Below, in pieces: positions 1-6,853 of a stretch of DNA of 8,963 bases (the first letter of the stretch is position 1; each line of letters begins with the position of its first letter). Source of the stretch: Simkania negevensis (lineage in GTDB: Bacteria > Chlamydiota > Chlamydiia > Chlamydiales > Simkaniaceae); contig JACPWA010000132.1 in assembly GCA_016191565.1 (NCBI GenBank), forward strand, positions 1 through 8,963, written 5' to 3'. The notes under the pieces were generated by a model. It did not search any database. It saw only the letters and a program-made list of their open reading frames with translations, and had not been told where the DNA came from. Both the position numbers and the translations under genes were made by a program.

Positions 1-726
1 GAAAAAGGGATGAGCGCTCTTTTGACTTTTTCTAATCATCCCCTATCGATCCTTGCTCCCCATAAGAATGTTTGCCTTCTCAGCTCCATAGATCAAAAAA
101 TCGCCCTTATTAAGGAGCAAGAGATCGACCTCCTCCTCCTTCTCCCTTTTACAAAGAGCCTTTCTGAAACTCCTTATGACCTTTTTCTAAGAGATCTTCA
201 CAGCCACTTCCCCTTTTCCTATCTGGTCCTTGGAGAGGAGGCGGCATTTGGTAAAAACCGGGAAGGAAATCAGGAGCGTTTACAAAAGATAGCAAACGAG
301 CTTCTCTTTACCGTTGAATATCTTCCTACAGCTACCTTAGAAGGGCTACCAATCTCAAGCGGAAGGATCAGAAAGGCGCTTGAGCAGGGAGATTTTTCCA
401 CTGTAGAAAAACTGCTAGGCCGTCCTTATTCCCTCCTTTTTCCTGATGTTCCCCGACTCCTAGACACGCATCTCTGCAGCTATCAAACAGAACTTTTCGG
501 CCTCTGTCCCCTTCCCGATTCCTACTACGTAGCTGAGATTGCTGTGCAAGGAAAAAAAATAAAAACGCTACTTCTTTATCAAAAAAATCCTACTTCCATC
601 TCTCTTACCTTCTATGTAAAAGAAAAGCTTCCTCCTACTTCCCCCTTTTCTGTCACCTTCCTGCAACCACTAGCTCTTTCTCCTACTACCTTGATAAACA
701 AAGAAACTCTTATAAAATACCTATAA
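1..726 (+). CDS. ribF: RibF, bifunctional riboflavin kinase/FAD synthetase, 5'-partial
   Basis: RibF normally phosphorylates riboflavin to FMN (C-terminal domain) and adenylylates FMN to FAD (N-terminal domain) in the cytosol. The frame is open from base 1 (codons for E-K-G precede the first ATG at 10), so the true start lies outside the window. About 50 N-terminal residues with the nucleotide-binding GxxDGxHxGH region are therefore missing. Counting from the ATG at 10, family blocks are visible: LLTFSNHPLSILAP (residues 4-17, the usual TFxPHPxxxxxP), LLLLLPFT (41-48), LVLGEEAAFGKNREGN (72-87), ISSGRIRKAL (115-124, the ISSTRIR-type motif) and LGRPYSL (136-142). After that the flavokinase domain is poorly preserved: no GxGRxxGFPTAN block is present, and only CPLPDSYYVAEI (166-177) resembles the PADGVYAV segment. 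The stop is 16 bases before ychF. The family call is firm; FAD-synthetase activity is likely, kinase activity is doubtful. Confidence 0.85.
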   Translation, partial: EKGMSALLTFSNHPLSILAPHKNVCLLSSIDQKIALIKEQEIDLLLLLPFTKSLSETPYDLFLRDLHSHFPFSYLVLGEEAAFGKNREGNQERLQKIANELLFTVEYLPTATLEGLPISSGRIRKALEQGDFSTVEKLLGRPYSLLFPDVPRLLDTHLCSYQTELFGLCPLPDSYYVAEIAVQGKKIKTLLLYQKNPTSISLTFYVKEKLPPTSPFSVTFLQPLALSPTTLINKETLIKYL

Positions 727-742
727 CCATGGTACTTAAGCT

Positions 743-1840
743 ATGTCAAATCTTTCCTGCGGAATCATTGGTCTTCCCAACGTTGGGAAGTCTACCCTTT
801 TCAACGCTCTTTTAAAAAAAAGGCAAGCGGCTGCTTCTAACTACCCTTTTTGCACGATTGATCCCAACGTAGGAGTGGTTGATCTTCCTGATCCCCGGTT
901 AGCAGTGCTTTCTAAAATTTCAAAAAGCCACAAGATCGTTCCTGCCTCCGTCACCTTCGTCGATATTGCTGGCCTTGTACGCGGCGCTTCCAAAGGGGAA
1001 GGGCTTGGAAATAAATTCTTAGCAAACATCAGAGAAACCGATGCGATCTTGCACGTTGTCCGCTGCTTTGAAGATGAGGAGATCACTCATGTGGAAGGTA
1101 AAGTTGACCCGATCCGCGATATAGAAGTAATCCAGCTCGAACTAATCCTTTCTGATCTTCAGATGGTAGATAACACTCTGCAAAAGATGGAAAGACAGGC
1201 GAAGGGAGATAAAACCCTCCTTCCTCTCATGGCAGTTCTTACAAAGGCCCAAGCACACCTCAACCAAAGTCATCTTGTAGCGACCCTTCCCTTCAATCTA
1301 GAAGAACAGGAACTGATCAAAAATACCCCTTTCCTTACCAGCAAGAAAATGATCTATGTCACCAACGTTTCTGAAAAAGACCTCCCGGAGATGACCAATC
1401 CCTTTGTAGAACAAGTAAAAGCTTTTGCTGCTAAAGAGAAGGCCGAGGTGATTCCGATTTGCGCTAAACTAGAAGAGGAACTTGTGGAACTAGAAATAGA
1501 GGAAGCTAAAGATTATTTAGAAGAGCTTGGGCTTAAAGAGCCAGGACTTGACCGACTCATCCGAAAAAGCTTTGAAACCCTTGGTCTCATCACCTTCCTC
1601 ACTACAGGAGAACAAGAAACTCGTGCTTGGACCATTAAACAGGGCACTCCCGCAGATGTCGCTGCAGGAAAAATCCACAGCGACATTCAAAAAGGGTTCA
1701 TCCGGGCCGAAGTGATTAGTTATAACGATATCCTCACATATGGAGGGAGAATTAAAGCAAAAGAAGCAGGGAAAAGCCGCTCAGAAGGACGGGATTACAT
1801 CGTCCAAGATGGTGATGTTATTCTTTTCTTCCATAACTAA
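743..1840 (+). CDS. ychF: YchF/OLA1, OBG-family ribosome-associated ATPase
   Basis: YchF is a cytosolic OBG-family P-loop protein that binds ribosomes and in studied members hydrolyses ATP in preference to GTP. The 365-residue length is normal (the E. coli protein is about 363). Visible motifs: P-loop GLPNVGKST (10-18), the switch region [16 protein letters not shown] (38-53), G3 DIAGL followed by [15 protein letters not shown] (74-93), the family block [14 protein letters not shown] (115-128), and NVSE at 208-211. NVSE stands in the NxxE position that replaces the GTP-specific NKxD of ordinary GTPases. A coiled-coil insertion lies at about 130-200 and a C-terminal TGS domain at about 280-363, ending [15 protein letters not shown]. 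The ATG at 743 gives the canonical N-terminus; the upstream 16-base gap shows no clear Shine-Dalgarno sequence, so translation may be coupled to ribF. The ribF-ychF pair followed by T3SS genes is the chlamydial order. Confidence 0.97.
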   Translation: MSNLSCGIIGLPNVGKSTLFNALLKKRQAAASNYPFCTIDPNVGVVDLPDPRLAVLSKISKSHKIVPASVTFVDIAGLVRGASKGEGLGNKFLANIRETDAILHVVRCFEDEEITHVEGKVDPIRDIEVIQLELILSDLQMVDNTLQKMERQAKGDKTLLPLMAVLTKAQAHLNQSHLVATLPFNLEEQELIKNTPFLTSKKMIYVTNVSEKDLPEMTNPFVEQVKAFAAKEKAEVIPICAKLEEELVELEIEEAKDYLEELGLKEPGLDRLIRKSFETLGLITFLTTGEQETRAWTIKQGTPADVAAGKIHSDIQKGFIRAEVISYNDILTYGGRIKAKEAGKSRSEGRDYIVQDGDVILFFHN

Positions 1841-1857
1841 AAACAAAAGGAAATACA

Positions 1858-2457
1858 ATGCGCATCATTGTTATAGGAGGAAACGGAACCATTGGCTCAG
1901 CTGTCGTTAAAGAGCTTTCAGAGAGGCATGAAATCCTAATCGTAGGAAAACATAGGGGAGATCTTCTATGCGACATCAGATCAGAAGAATCGATTCAAAG
2001 CATGTTTAGCAAAGCCGGAAATTTCGATGCTCTTATTGCTACTGTGGGTAACGTGCATTTTGAAGAGTTCTCTCATATGACCTCTACAAAATATAGGATT
2101 GGATTAGATGACAAGCTTATGGGTCAAGTCAATCTTGTACTCATCGGCTCTCAATTTATCCAAGATCAAGGATCTTTTACTTTGACAAGTGGCATCCTCA
2201 ATCGCGACCCTATTCAAGCAGGATCTTCCGCCTCTATGGTTAATGGCGCGCTAGAAGGATTTGTCAAAGGGGTAGCTATTGAACTCCCAAGGCAAATCAG
2301 AATCAATATTGTGAGTCCTACCGTTATTGCAGAATCGATGGAGATTTACGGCCCCTATTTTCATGGCTTTATGCCTATTCCAGCAGCTAAAGCTGCTTTA
2401 GCCTATAGTAAAAGTGTGGAAGGATTACAAACAGGTCAAGTGTACTTAGTCGTATAA
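1858..2457 (+). CDS. Short SDR-superfamily protein lacking the canonical Tyr/Lys active site
   Basis: This 199-residue Rossmann-fold protein belongs to the short-chain dehydrogenase/reductase superfamily. The nucleotide-binding motif is GGNGTIG at 7-13. CDI (38-40) is the usual Asp after beta-3, ATVG (61-64) replaces NNAG, and LTSG (109-112) keeps a Ser at the catalytic serine position. The helix that normally carries YxxxK reads ASMVNGALEGF (125-135), so Tyr is replaced by Ala125 and Lys by Asn129. The block RINIVSPTVI (148-157) is standard for the superfamily. It resembles the short Lin1944-like SDR group, which I recall as lacking the usual active-site residues and having no assigned function. 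Substrate and activity are therefore unknown. A good Shine-Dalgarno sequence, AAGGAA, lies at 1847-1852, five bases before the ATG. The 17-base gap after ychF and 11-base gap before mutM suggest co-transcription. Confidence 0.85.
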   Translation: MRIIVIGGNGTIGSAVVKELSERHEILIVGKHRGDLLCDIRSEESIQSMFSKAGNFDALIATVGNVHFEEFSHMTSTKYRIGLDDKLMGQVNLVLIGSQFIQDQGSFTLTSGILNRDPIQAGSSASMVNGALEGFVKGVAIELPRQIRINIVSPTVIAESMEIYGPYFHGFMPIPAAKAALAYSKSVEGLQTGQVYLVV

Positions 2458-2468
2458 ATGGAGGACCC

Positions 2469-3305
2469 ATGCCAGAGCTCCCCGAAGTAGCCACCATTGT
2501 TAACCAATTATCCACTCGTATCACGGGGGCAAAAATTATCCAGGCTGAAGTTCTTTGGTCTCGCATCATTGCCACACCAGATCCTACAGAATTCTGCAAA
2601 CTCATTGCTGGCCAGGCCATTACCCAGGTAAGTAGAAGGGGAAAATGGATCCTTCTTTCCCTAACCACCCACACCTTGCTCGTGCATTTGCGCATGACAG
2701 GAAGGTTTCGCATTTCCTCTCAGCCAACCGAGGAAGCTTCCTCTCATCTGCGCTTGCAACTTCATCTAGAAGATGGTCGCATCCTTCAATATTTCGACCA
2801 ACGGAAGTTTGGTAAATGGCATTTAGTAGTAGATCCCTCTAAAGAATTAAAAAAAATCGGTGTAGAACCTCTATCCGATCATTTTACCTTAAAAGCTCTA
2901 TCGCAATTAATAGCCCAGCGTAAAACGGCGATTAAGTTTTTTCTACTTAATCAAAAATTCATTACTGGCCTTGGGAATATTTATGTAGACGAAGCGCTCT
3001 GGGAGGCTGCCATCCATCCTCAAACACCTCTGCATAGGCTTTCTAAAGAGCAAATCAAAGCCTTGTATGAAGCAATTCCTAGAGTATTACAACGTGGCCT
3101 AGCAAATAAAGGGACCTCTCTAGGCTCTAAAAGAGGAAATTATTTCACCTTAGAAGAGCGCTCTGGTGAGAACCAGACAAAATTGCAAGTTTTTCGCCGC
3201 CAAGGACTACCCTGTTATCGCTGCAGAAATATCATCATTAAAATGATCGTAGGGGGAAGAGGGACTCACTTTTGCCCTCAATGCCAAAAACTCTATCTCT
3301 GCTAA
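2469..3305 (+). CDS. mutM: Formamidopyrimidine-DNA glycosylase (Fpg/MutM)
   Basis: This base-excision repair enzyme removes oxidised purines such as 8-oxoguanine and FapyG from DNA and cleaves the abasic site by beta,delta-elimination. All key elements are present in 278 residues. MPELPEV at the N-terminus supplies the catalytic Pro2 and Glu3, exposed after Met removal. SRRGKW gives the conserved Lys59. HLRMTGRF (73-80) carries the intercalating Met76, and FDQRKFGKW (109-117) carries Arg112 and Phe114. GLGNIYVDEALW forms the helix-two-turn-helix. The C-terminal zinc finger has Cys249, Cys252, Cys269 and Cys272, with Arg264 in GGRGTHFCPQCQ. The start is fixed by MPELPE and by a strong GGAGG at 2460-2464. 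Two consecutive TAA codons end the gene (3303-3308). It is the last gene of the left operon and converges on the RING gene with 37 bases between them. Nothing in it looks broken. Confidence 0.97.
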   Translation: MPELPEVATIVNQLSTRITGAKIIQAEVLWSRIIATPDPTEFCKLIAGQAITQVSRRGKWILLSLTTHTLLVHLRMTGRFRISSQPTEEASSHLRLQLHLEDGRILQYFDQRKFGKWHLVVDPSKELKKIGVEPLSDHFTLKALSQLIAQRKTAIKFFLLNQKFITGLGNIYVDEALWEAAIHPQTPLHRLSKEQIKALYEAIPRVLQRGLANKGTSLGSKRGNYFTLEERSGENQTKLQVFRRQGLPCYRCRNIIIKMIVGGRGTHFCPQCQKLYLC

Positions 3306-3342
3306 TAAGGGAGTTTGAATTAGAAACTAAGAGCCACCTACC

Positions 3343-5511
3343 TCAAGAGTCTAAATTCATTGTCCAATACTCATCTTTTTTATGACCCGCATAAACAAAA
3401 CCATCCGCTGTAGCTTGGAAAAAGTGGGTATAAGGTCTTAAATTCCCCAATGTAATACGAGCGCCATCAAATGTATTTTTTTCTCGCACCCATTTTTCTT
3501 GTTGAATGGAACTCCATTGTTCATAATCTTCAGGCTGTTTAGCTTGTCTATGTAAAATTTCTAATGCCTTTTGAATATTTCCCTTTTCTATATGTGACAC
3601 ATCACGTTTAGAATAGGAAAGAGTGACAGGAGCATCATCGTTTTCACCTACAATGGCATAAACCTGTTTCAGATGGTCGTCTTTATCTAAAAATGCAAAA
3701 CCACCAGCTTTAAATAAGCTTCTCAAATTAGAGCTCCACGCAGAAAGACGTTCAATTGTCGGCAGATTTTTATAGATCCAACTTAGCCTTTTCCCGCTTA
3801 GAGGATAGATAAAAACAAAACGATCAGCAGTAGTCAACGTAGCGCTCCCCGAAAAATGTTTTATTAAACTTTGTGTAACATTATGACTTTCGGAGCGATA
3901 AGTATTATCGCGGTATAATTGATGCAGATCAAACTGCTGGTCGGTGATCGCATGAATATTTATCCATGCAAGAGGAAGCCGTATATTGTTTAATGCTAAG
4001 GAATCCTTTGCACCTACAACAAGGATACTTTCTCTTGTTACCTTTTCTCTGCATACCATACAGGTTTTCTTACCTTGACTTTCCCAAGTACTTTGACAAG
4101 ACTCACAAGTAATAAGGTGTCCACAAGTTAGCTGGATAGCTGGAGGAACTGATTCGCAAGATACGCACTCATCTGCTGTAAATACTGCCTTATAAGCAGT
4201 GTTATTTGTTGCTTCTAGGTAGTAGGTATGATCAAGGATATCGTCAGCAATTTGTTTATCAACCACAGGCAGCATACAATCATACCCAGGATTGGTCTCA
4301 GAATGATAAAAAAAGACTCCATATTTACCAAAACCTTTATCCCGCATCTCATTTTGCATGGATATAATAGCAACATGACCAGGGGGAAGCCATTGATAGT
4401 GAGTGAAGCCTTTATCTAAAAGACCTTGAACTGTAATAGGATTGGAATTCTCTAGGAGCCTTTCACTCAAAAATTTCCGAGCAGTCTCATTGATTAGCTT
4501 AGCTCTTCCAAAGCATAAAAATGTTTTTGTCGTATGCGTAGGAGGAAGAAAAATCCGAATGCCTGCGATTCCCCTGTTACCGTCTTTATTCCGTAGGCCA
4601 CTATGGTAAAAAAATCCTCCATAAAGTAGAAGGGATTTTCTCTGCATAGCTGCACCGTCTGTTCCTAAGGCATTCTCCTCAATAGCTTTTATAATCTCAT
4701 TCTGTTCTTGAAATGTTACAGGCTGATAAAATCTCCCTTGTTGAGGCTTAAAATAGGCTTGGCTAATGTATTGGAAATGTGTTGTGCCATCAGGCACTAC
4801 CCCCTTTAAGTTTACCTCTTTTTCAGCTGACAAATGAAATTCAAATTTTACATTAAAACGTTTCTCTAAGCTTTGTATGCGCGGATCATTAGTAAAATAA
4901 GCTATGTGCTCAGTCTCAAAATGAATGACAGTCCCTCCTGGGAATTCGACGACATCTGTATAACCCCACGGTAATACTAAAGCATCAACTAGCCCCTTAG
5001 AACCAGGAGGAGATAAAATAGAACCTGTTACCGCATAACTTAAAGGATTATCTTGGAGGAAGCACTCAGATTTTCTTTCTCTTCTGTCTCTTTTCTTTTC
5101 TGTCGTACCTCGTTGTTTTGTACTTTTTAACCTGTGTCGTTGCTCAGTTTCTCTTGTACTAGGTGGTTCCTTTCCTAATCCTAATTCCGGTTTTTTTGTC
5201 AAAAAGGTAAAAAATTGCTGTGACACTTCAAGGCATATAGCAACGCAGCTTGTAACAAACGCCTTCTGTAAATTAGATTTATAGAGGTAGTAAGAACCTA
5301 ACCCCAGCAAGGGCATCCATACTACTATTTTCCCCTTCATAGAGTTTTCTTGAGGTTTACCTTGACAAGCTTTAATCAAGGAAGAAGCTAACCATGCTCC
5401 TATTTGTACGTTCAAAAAAAAGCTATCCATTCTTGTATATCTAAGAGCTAAACAGTAGCTAAATATCCCAATACAGGCATTACCAGTAAGAAGACCTAAT
5501 TGCACCGCCAT
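3343..5511 (-). CDS. RING-finger protein with N-terminal membrane segments; candidate secreted ubiquitin-ligase-like effector
   Basis: I recognise no full-length family for this 722-residue protein, but one domain is clear. Residues 449-487 form a complete RING finger: Cys449, Cys452, Cys463, His465, Cys469, Cys472, Cys484 and Cys487, with spacing CX2C-X10-CXH-X3-CX2C-X11-CX2C and Trp476 after the sixth ligand. RING fingers of this C3HC4 type recruit ubiquitin-loaded E2 enzymes in eukaryotes. The N-terminus has about four hydrophobic stretches (roughly 3-23, 31-46, 61-77, 84-104). A very basic linker (about 120-147, including KKRDRRERK at 139-147) follows. Residues 244-304 and 370-404 share the motifs THFQ/THYQ and YGGFFYHS/YGVFFYHS, suggesting a degenerate internal repeat; GFVYAGHKKD near the C-terminus may be related. 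The region after the RING (500-722) is unassigned. Shine-Dalgarno AAGGA (plus-strand 5521-5525) lies nine bases before the ATG. Sampled lines are about 30-42% GC against about 43-50% in flanking genes, consistent with acquisition or relaxed evolution. Position beside sctU/sctV and the eukaryote-like domain suggest a host-directed protein; secretion and ligase activity are inference. Confidence 0.8.
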   Translation of the reverse strand: MAVQLGLLTGNACIGIFSYCLALRYTRMDSFFLNVQIGAWLASSLIKACQGKPQENSMKGKIVVWMPLLGLGSYYLYKSNLQKAFVTSCVAICLEVSQQFFTFLTKKPELGLGKEPPSTRETEQRHRLKSTKQRGTTEKKRDRRERKSECFLQDNPLSYAVTGSILSPPGSKGLVDALVLPWGYTDVVEFPGGTVIHFETEHIAYFTNDPRIQSLEKRFNVKFEFHLSAEKEVNLKGVVPDGTTHFQYISQAYFKPQQGRFYQPVTFQEQNEIIKAIEENALGTDGAAMQRKSLLLYGGFFYHSGLRNKDGNRGIAGIRIFLPPTHTTKTFLCFGRAKLINETARKFLSERLLENSNPITVQGLLDKGFTHYQWLPPGHVAIISMQNEMRDKGFGKYGVFFYHSETNPGYDCMLPVVDKQIADDILDHTYYLEATNNTAYKAVFTADECVSCESVPPAIQLTCGHLITCESCQSTWESQGKKTCMVCREKVTRESILVVGAKDSLALNNIRLPLAWINIHAITDQQFDLHQLYRDNTYRSESHNVTQSLIKHFSGSATLTTADRFVFIYPLSGKRLSWIYKNLPTIERLSAWSSNLRSLFKAGGFAFLDKDDHLKQVYAIVGENDDAPVTLSYSKRDVSHIEKGNIQKALEILHRQAKQPEDYEQWSSIQQEKWVREKNTFDGARITLGNLRPYTHFFQATADGFVYAGHKKDEYWTMNLDS

Positions 5512-5779
5512 CAGACGTATTCCTTAATTGATCAAGCCATTTTAAGGCGCTTAAAGGATATTTAGCAACTTTTTTAATTCATCAAGAGTTTTGTAATTTA
5601 TCAAAGTCTAATAGTACGTTTTTTAAAAAAATCAGAGAACGACAATATATCTGCCTTATCTCTTTCTTAGGCGATAAACCTTCCTTTTGGTATGTTAAAC
5701 GCAAAATGTTTAATTAGATGCTTAGCTTATACAGCAAAAATGAGCATAAGCGCTCTTGAAGTCAGAAAACTAAAGCTCC
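5512..5779. promoter_or_regulatory. Divergent intergenic spacer between the RING gene and sctU, probable promoter region for both
   Basis: These 268 AT-rich bases separate two genes that point away from each other, so both promoters should lie here. I see no strong consensus promoter. For the RING gene a weak pair reads TTGATG (plus 5580-5585) with AAATAT (plus 5558-5563), 16 bases apart. A perfect dyad, TTTAAG-gcg-CTTAAA at 5541-5555, and the palindrome TTGATCAA at 5528-5535 lie between that pair and the start codon, and could be operator-like. A T6A6 tract is at 5619-5630. For sctU, TATACA at 5728-5733 is the best -10-like hexamer, but it lacks a good -35, and sctU has no clear Shine-Dalgarno sequence. 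Hexamer calls are weak; only the inference that promoters lie in this spacer is solid. Confidence 0.4.
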
Positions 5780-6853
5780 ATGGCAGAAAAAACCGAAAAG
5801 GCAACCCCGAAGAAGTTAAAGGATGCACGAAAGAAAGGGCAGGTGGCAAAATCGAAGGATTTTCCTGCTGCTTTTACTTTTATGACCTCCTTCGCTCTTA
5901 TTGTAGCAACCGCAGGATATCTTTTTGATAACCTTGCCGGGTTTATGATCAGCTGTTTTACAGGGATGAAGGAAGGGCAAAACCTTGCCTATCGGATCCC
6001 CTCCTACTTGGCTAATTCTCTTGAGATCATTTTTAATACCTCTATCCCTTTCATGATCCTGATCTCTCTTGTAGGGGTGATTGTCAACTTCTTAATCATT
6101 GGTCCCCTCTTCTCCATGGAAGCGATGAAGCCAGATATTAAAAAGCTGAACCCTGTGACCAATATCAAAGGGATGTTCAAGCTAAAAACCTTTATTGAGC
6201 TTCTGAAATCGATTTTTAAAATCGCAGGAGCGATGGTCATCATCTATGCCACTGTTTACAATAGTCTTCCCGATCTGATTGCTACAGCAGCTCTTCCCGT
6301 CTTAGGAAGCGCAGTTGTTTTTAGTGACTTTCTCATTAAAGTTTCCTTCCGGGTAGGACTTTTCTTTTTGGTGATTGCCATTTTCGACCTTGTTTTTCAG
6401 AAAAAGAATTTTGCTAAAGAAATGAAGATGGAAAAGTTTGAGGTAAAACAAGAGATCAAAGATACAGAAGGTAACCCAGAAATTAAGGGGAAACGAAGAC
6501 AAGTTGCCCATGAGATCGCCTATCAAGACGGTCCTCAAACAGCCTCAAGAGCAAGAGCGATTATCTCTAATCCGATTCACATCGCCGTGGCAATCTCCTA
6601 TGAAGCTGAAAAAGACCCAGCTCCTAAGATTTTGGTGATGGGGAAAGGGGTAATGGCAGATAATATTGTAAAAGTGGGGCAGGAACACCATGTGCCGGTC
6701 ATGCGCAATGTCCCTTTAGCTCAAGAACTATACAATAAAGGAAAGATCGGCCATTATGTGCCTGAAGAAACCTATGAAGCAATTGCAGAAGTTCTGAAAT
6801 GGATAAGCGCGCTCGAAAAAAGTCCCGAATACAATGTGGAGCTCTTTAAATGA
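5780..6853 (+). CDS. sctU: SctU (YscU/CdsU), T3SS export-gate switch protein, with NPIH at the autocleavage site
   Basis: SctU is the inner-membrane switch protein of the injectisome; its cytosolic domain normally cleaves itself and changes substrate specificity. The 357-residue protein begins with the signature EKTEKATPKKLKDARKKGQV (3-22), which fixes the start at 5780. Four membrane regions are visible at about 30-50, 80-112, 139-160 and 186-206, with the conserved cytosolic block LNPVTNIKGMFKLKTFIELLK (123-143) between the second and third. The C-terminal domain contains ISNPIHIAVAISYE at 262-275: the cleavage motif, normally NPTH, is NPIH here (Asn264-Pro265-Ile266-His267). The cleaved Asn-Pro bond and the His remain. 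The C-terminal block VPVMRNVPLAQELYNKGKIG (305-324) is typical of the family. The gene ends in an ATGA overlap with sctV. The homolog FlhB was considered, but the SctV partner is of the LcrD/CdsV type and the context is chlamydial, so the injectisome form is preferred. Confidence 0.95.
   Translation: MAEKTEKATPKKLKDARKKGQVAKSKDFPAAFTFMTSFALIVATAGYLFDNLAGFMISCFTGMKEGQNLAYRIPSYLANSLEIIFNTSIPFMILISLVGVIVNFLIIGPLFSMEAMKPDIKKLNPVTNIKGMFKLKTFIELLKSIFKIAGAMVIIYATVYNSLPDLIATAALPVLGSAVVFSDFLIKVSFRVGLFFLVIAIFDLVFQKKNFAKEMKMEKFEVKQEIKDTEGNPEIKGKRRQVAHEIAYQDGPQTASRARAIISNPIHIAVAISYEAEKDPAPKILVMGKGVMADNIVKVGQEHHVPVMRNVPLAQELYNKGKIGHYVPEETYEAIAEVLKWISALEKSPEYNVELFK

Noticed and set aside
10..12. ATG at 10 as the ribF start codon
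   Set aside because: The frame is open to base 1 and the missing nucleotide-binding N-terminus shows the gene starts outside the window.
2387..2713. A 108-codon minus-strand frame across the SDR/mutM junction
   Set aside because: It lies antisense to two well-supported genes and its product shows no family features.
3312..3328. A small hairpin (AGTTT with AAACT, seven-base loop) between mutM and the RING gene
   Set aside because: A five-pair AT-rich stem with no T-run is too weak to call a terminator, although one would be expected between convergent genes.
4228..4419. A 63-codon plus-strand frame inside the RING gene
   Set aside because: It is antisense to the large frame, has no ribosome binding site and no domain.
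5692..5928. A 78-codon plus-strand frame starting upstream of sctU and overlapping its first 149 bases
   Set aside because: It overlaps the strongly conserved N-terminus of SctU in another frame, has no recognisable motif and no ribosome binding site.
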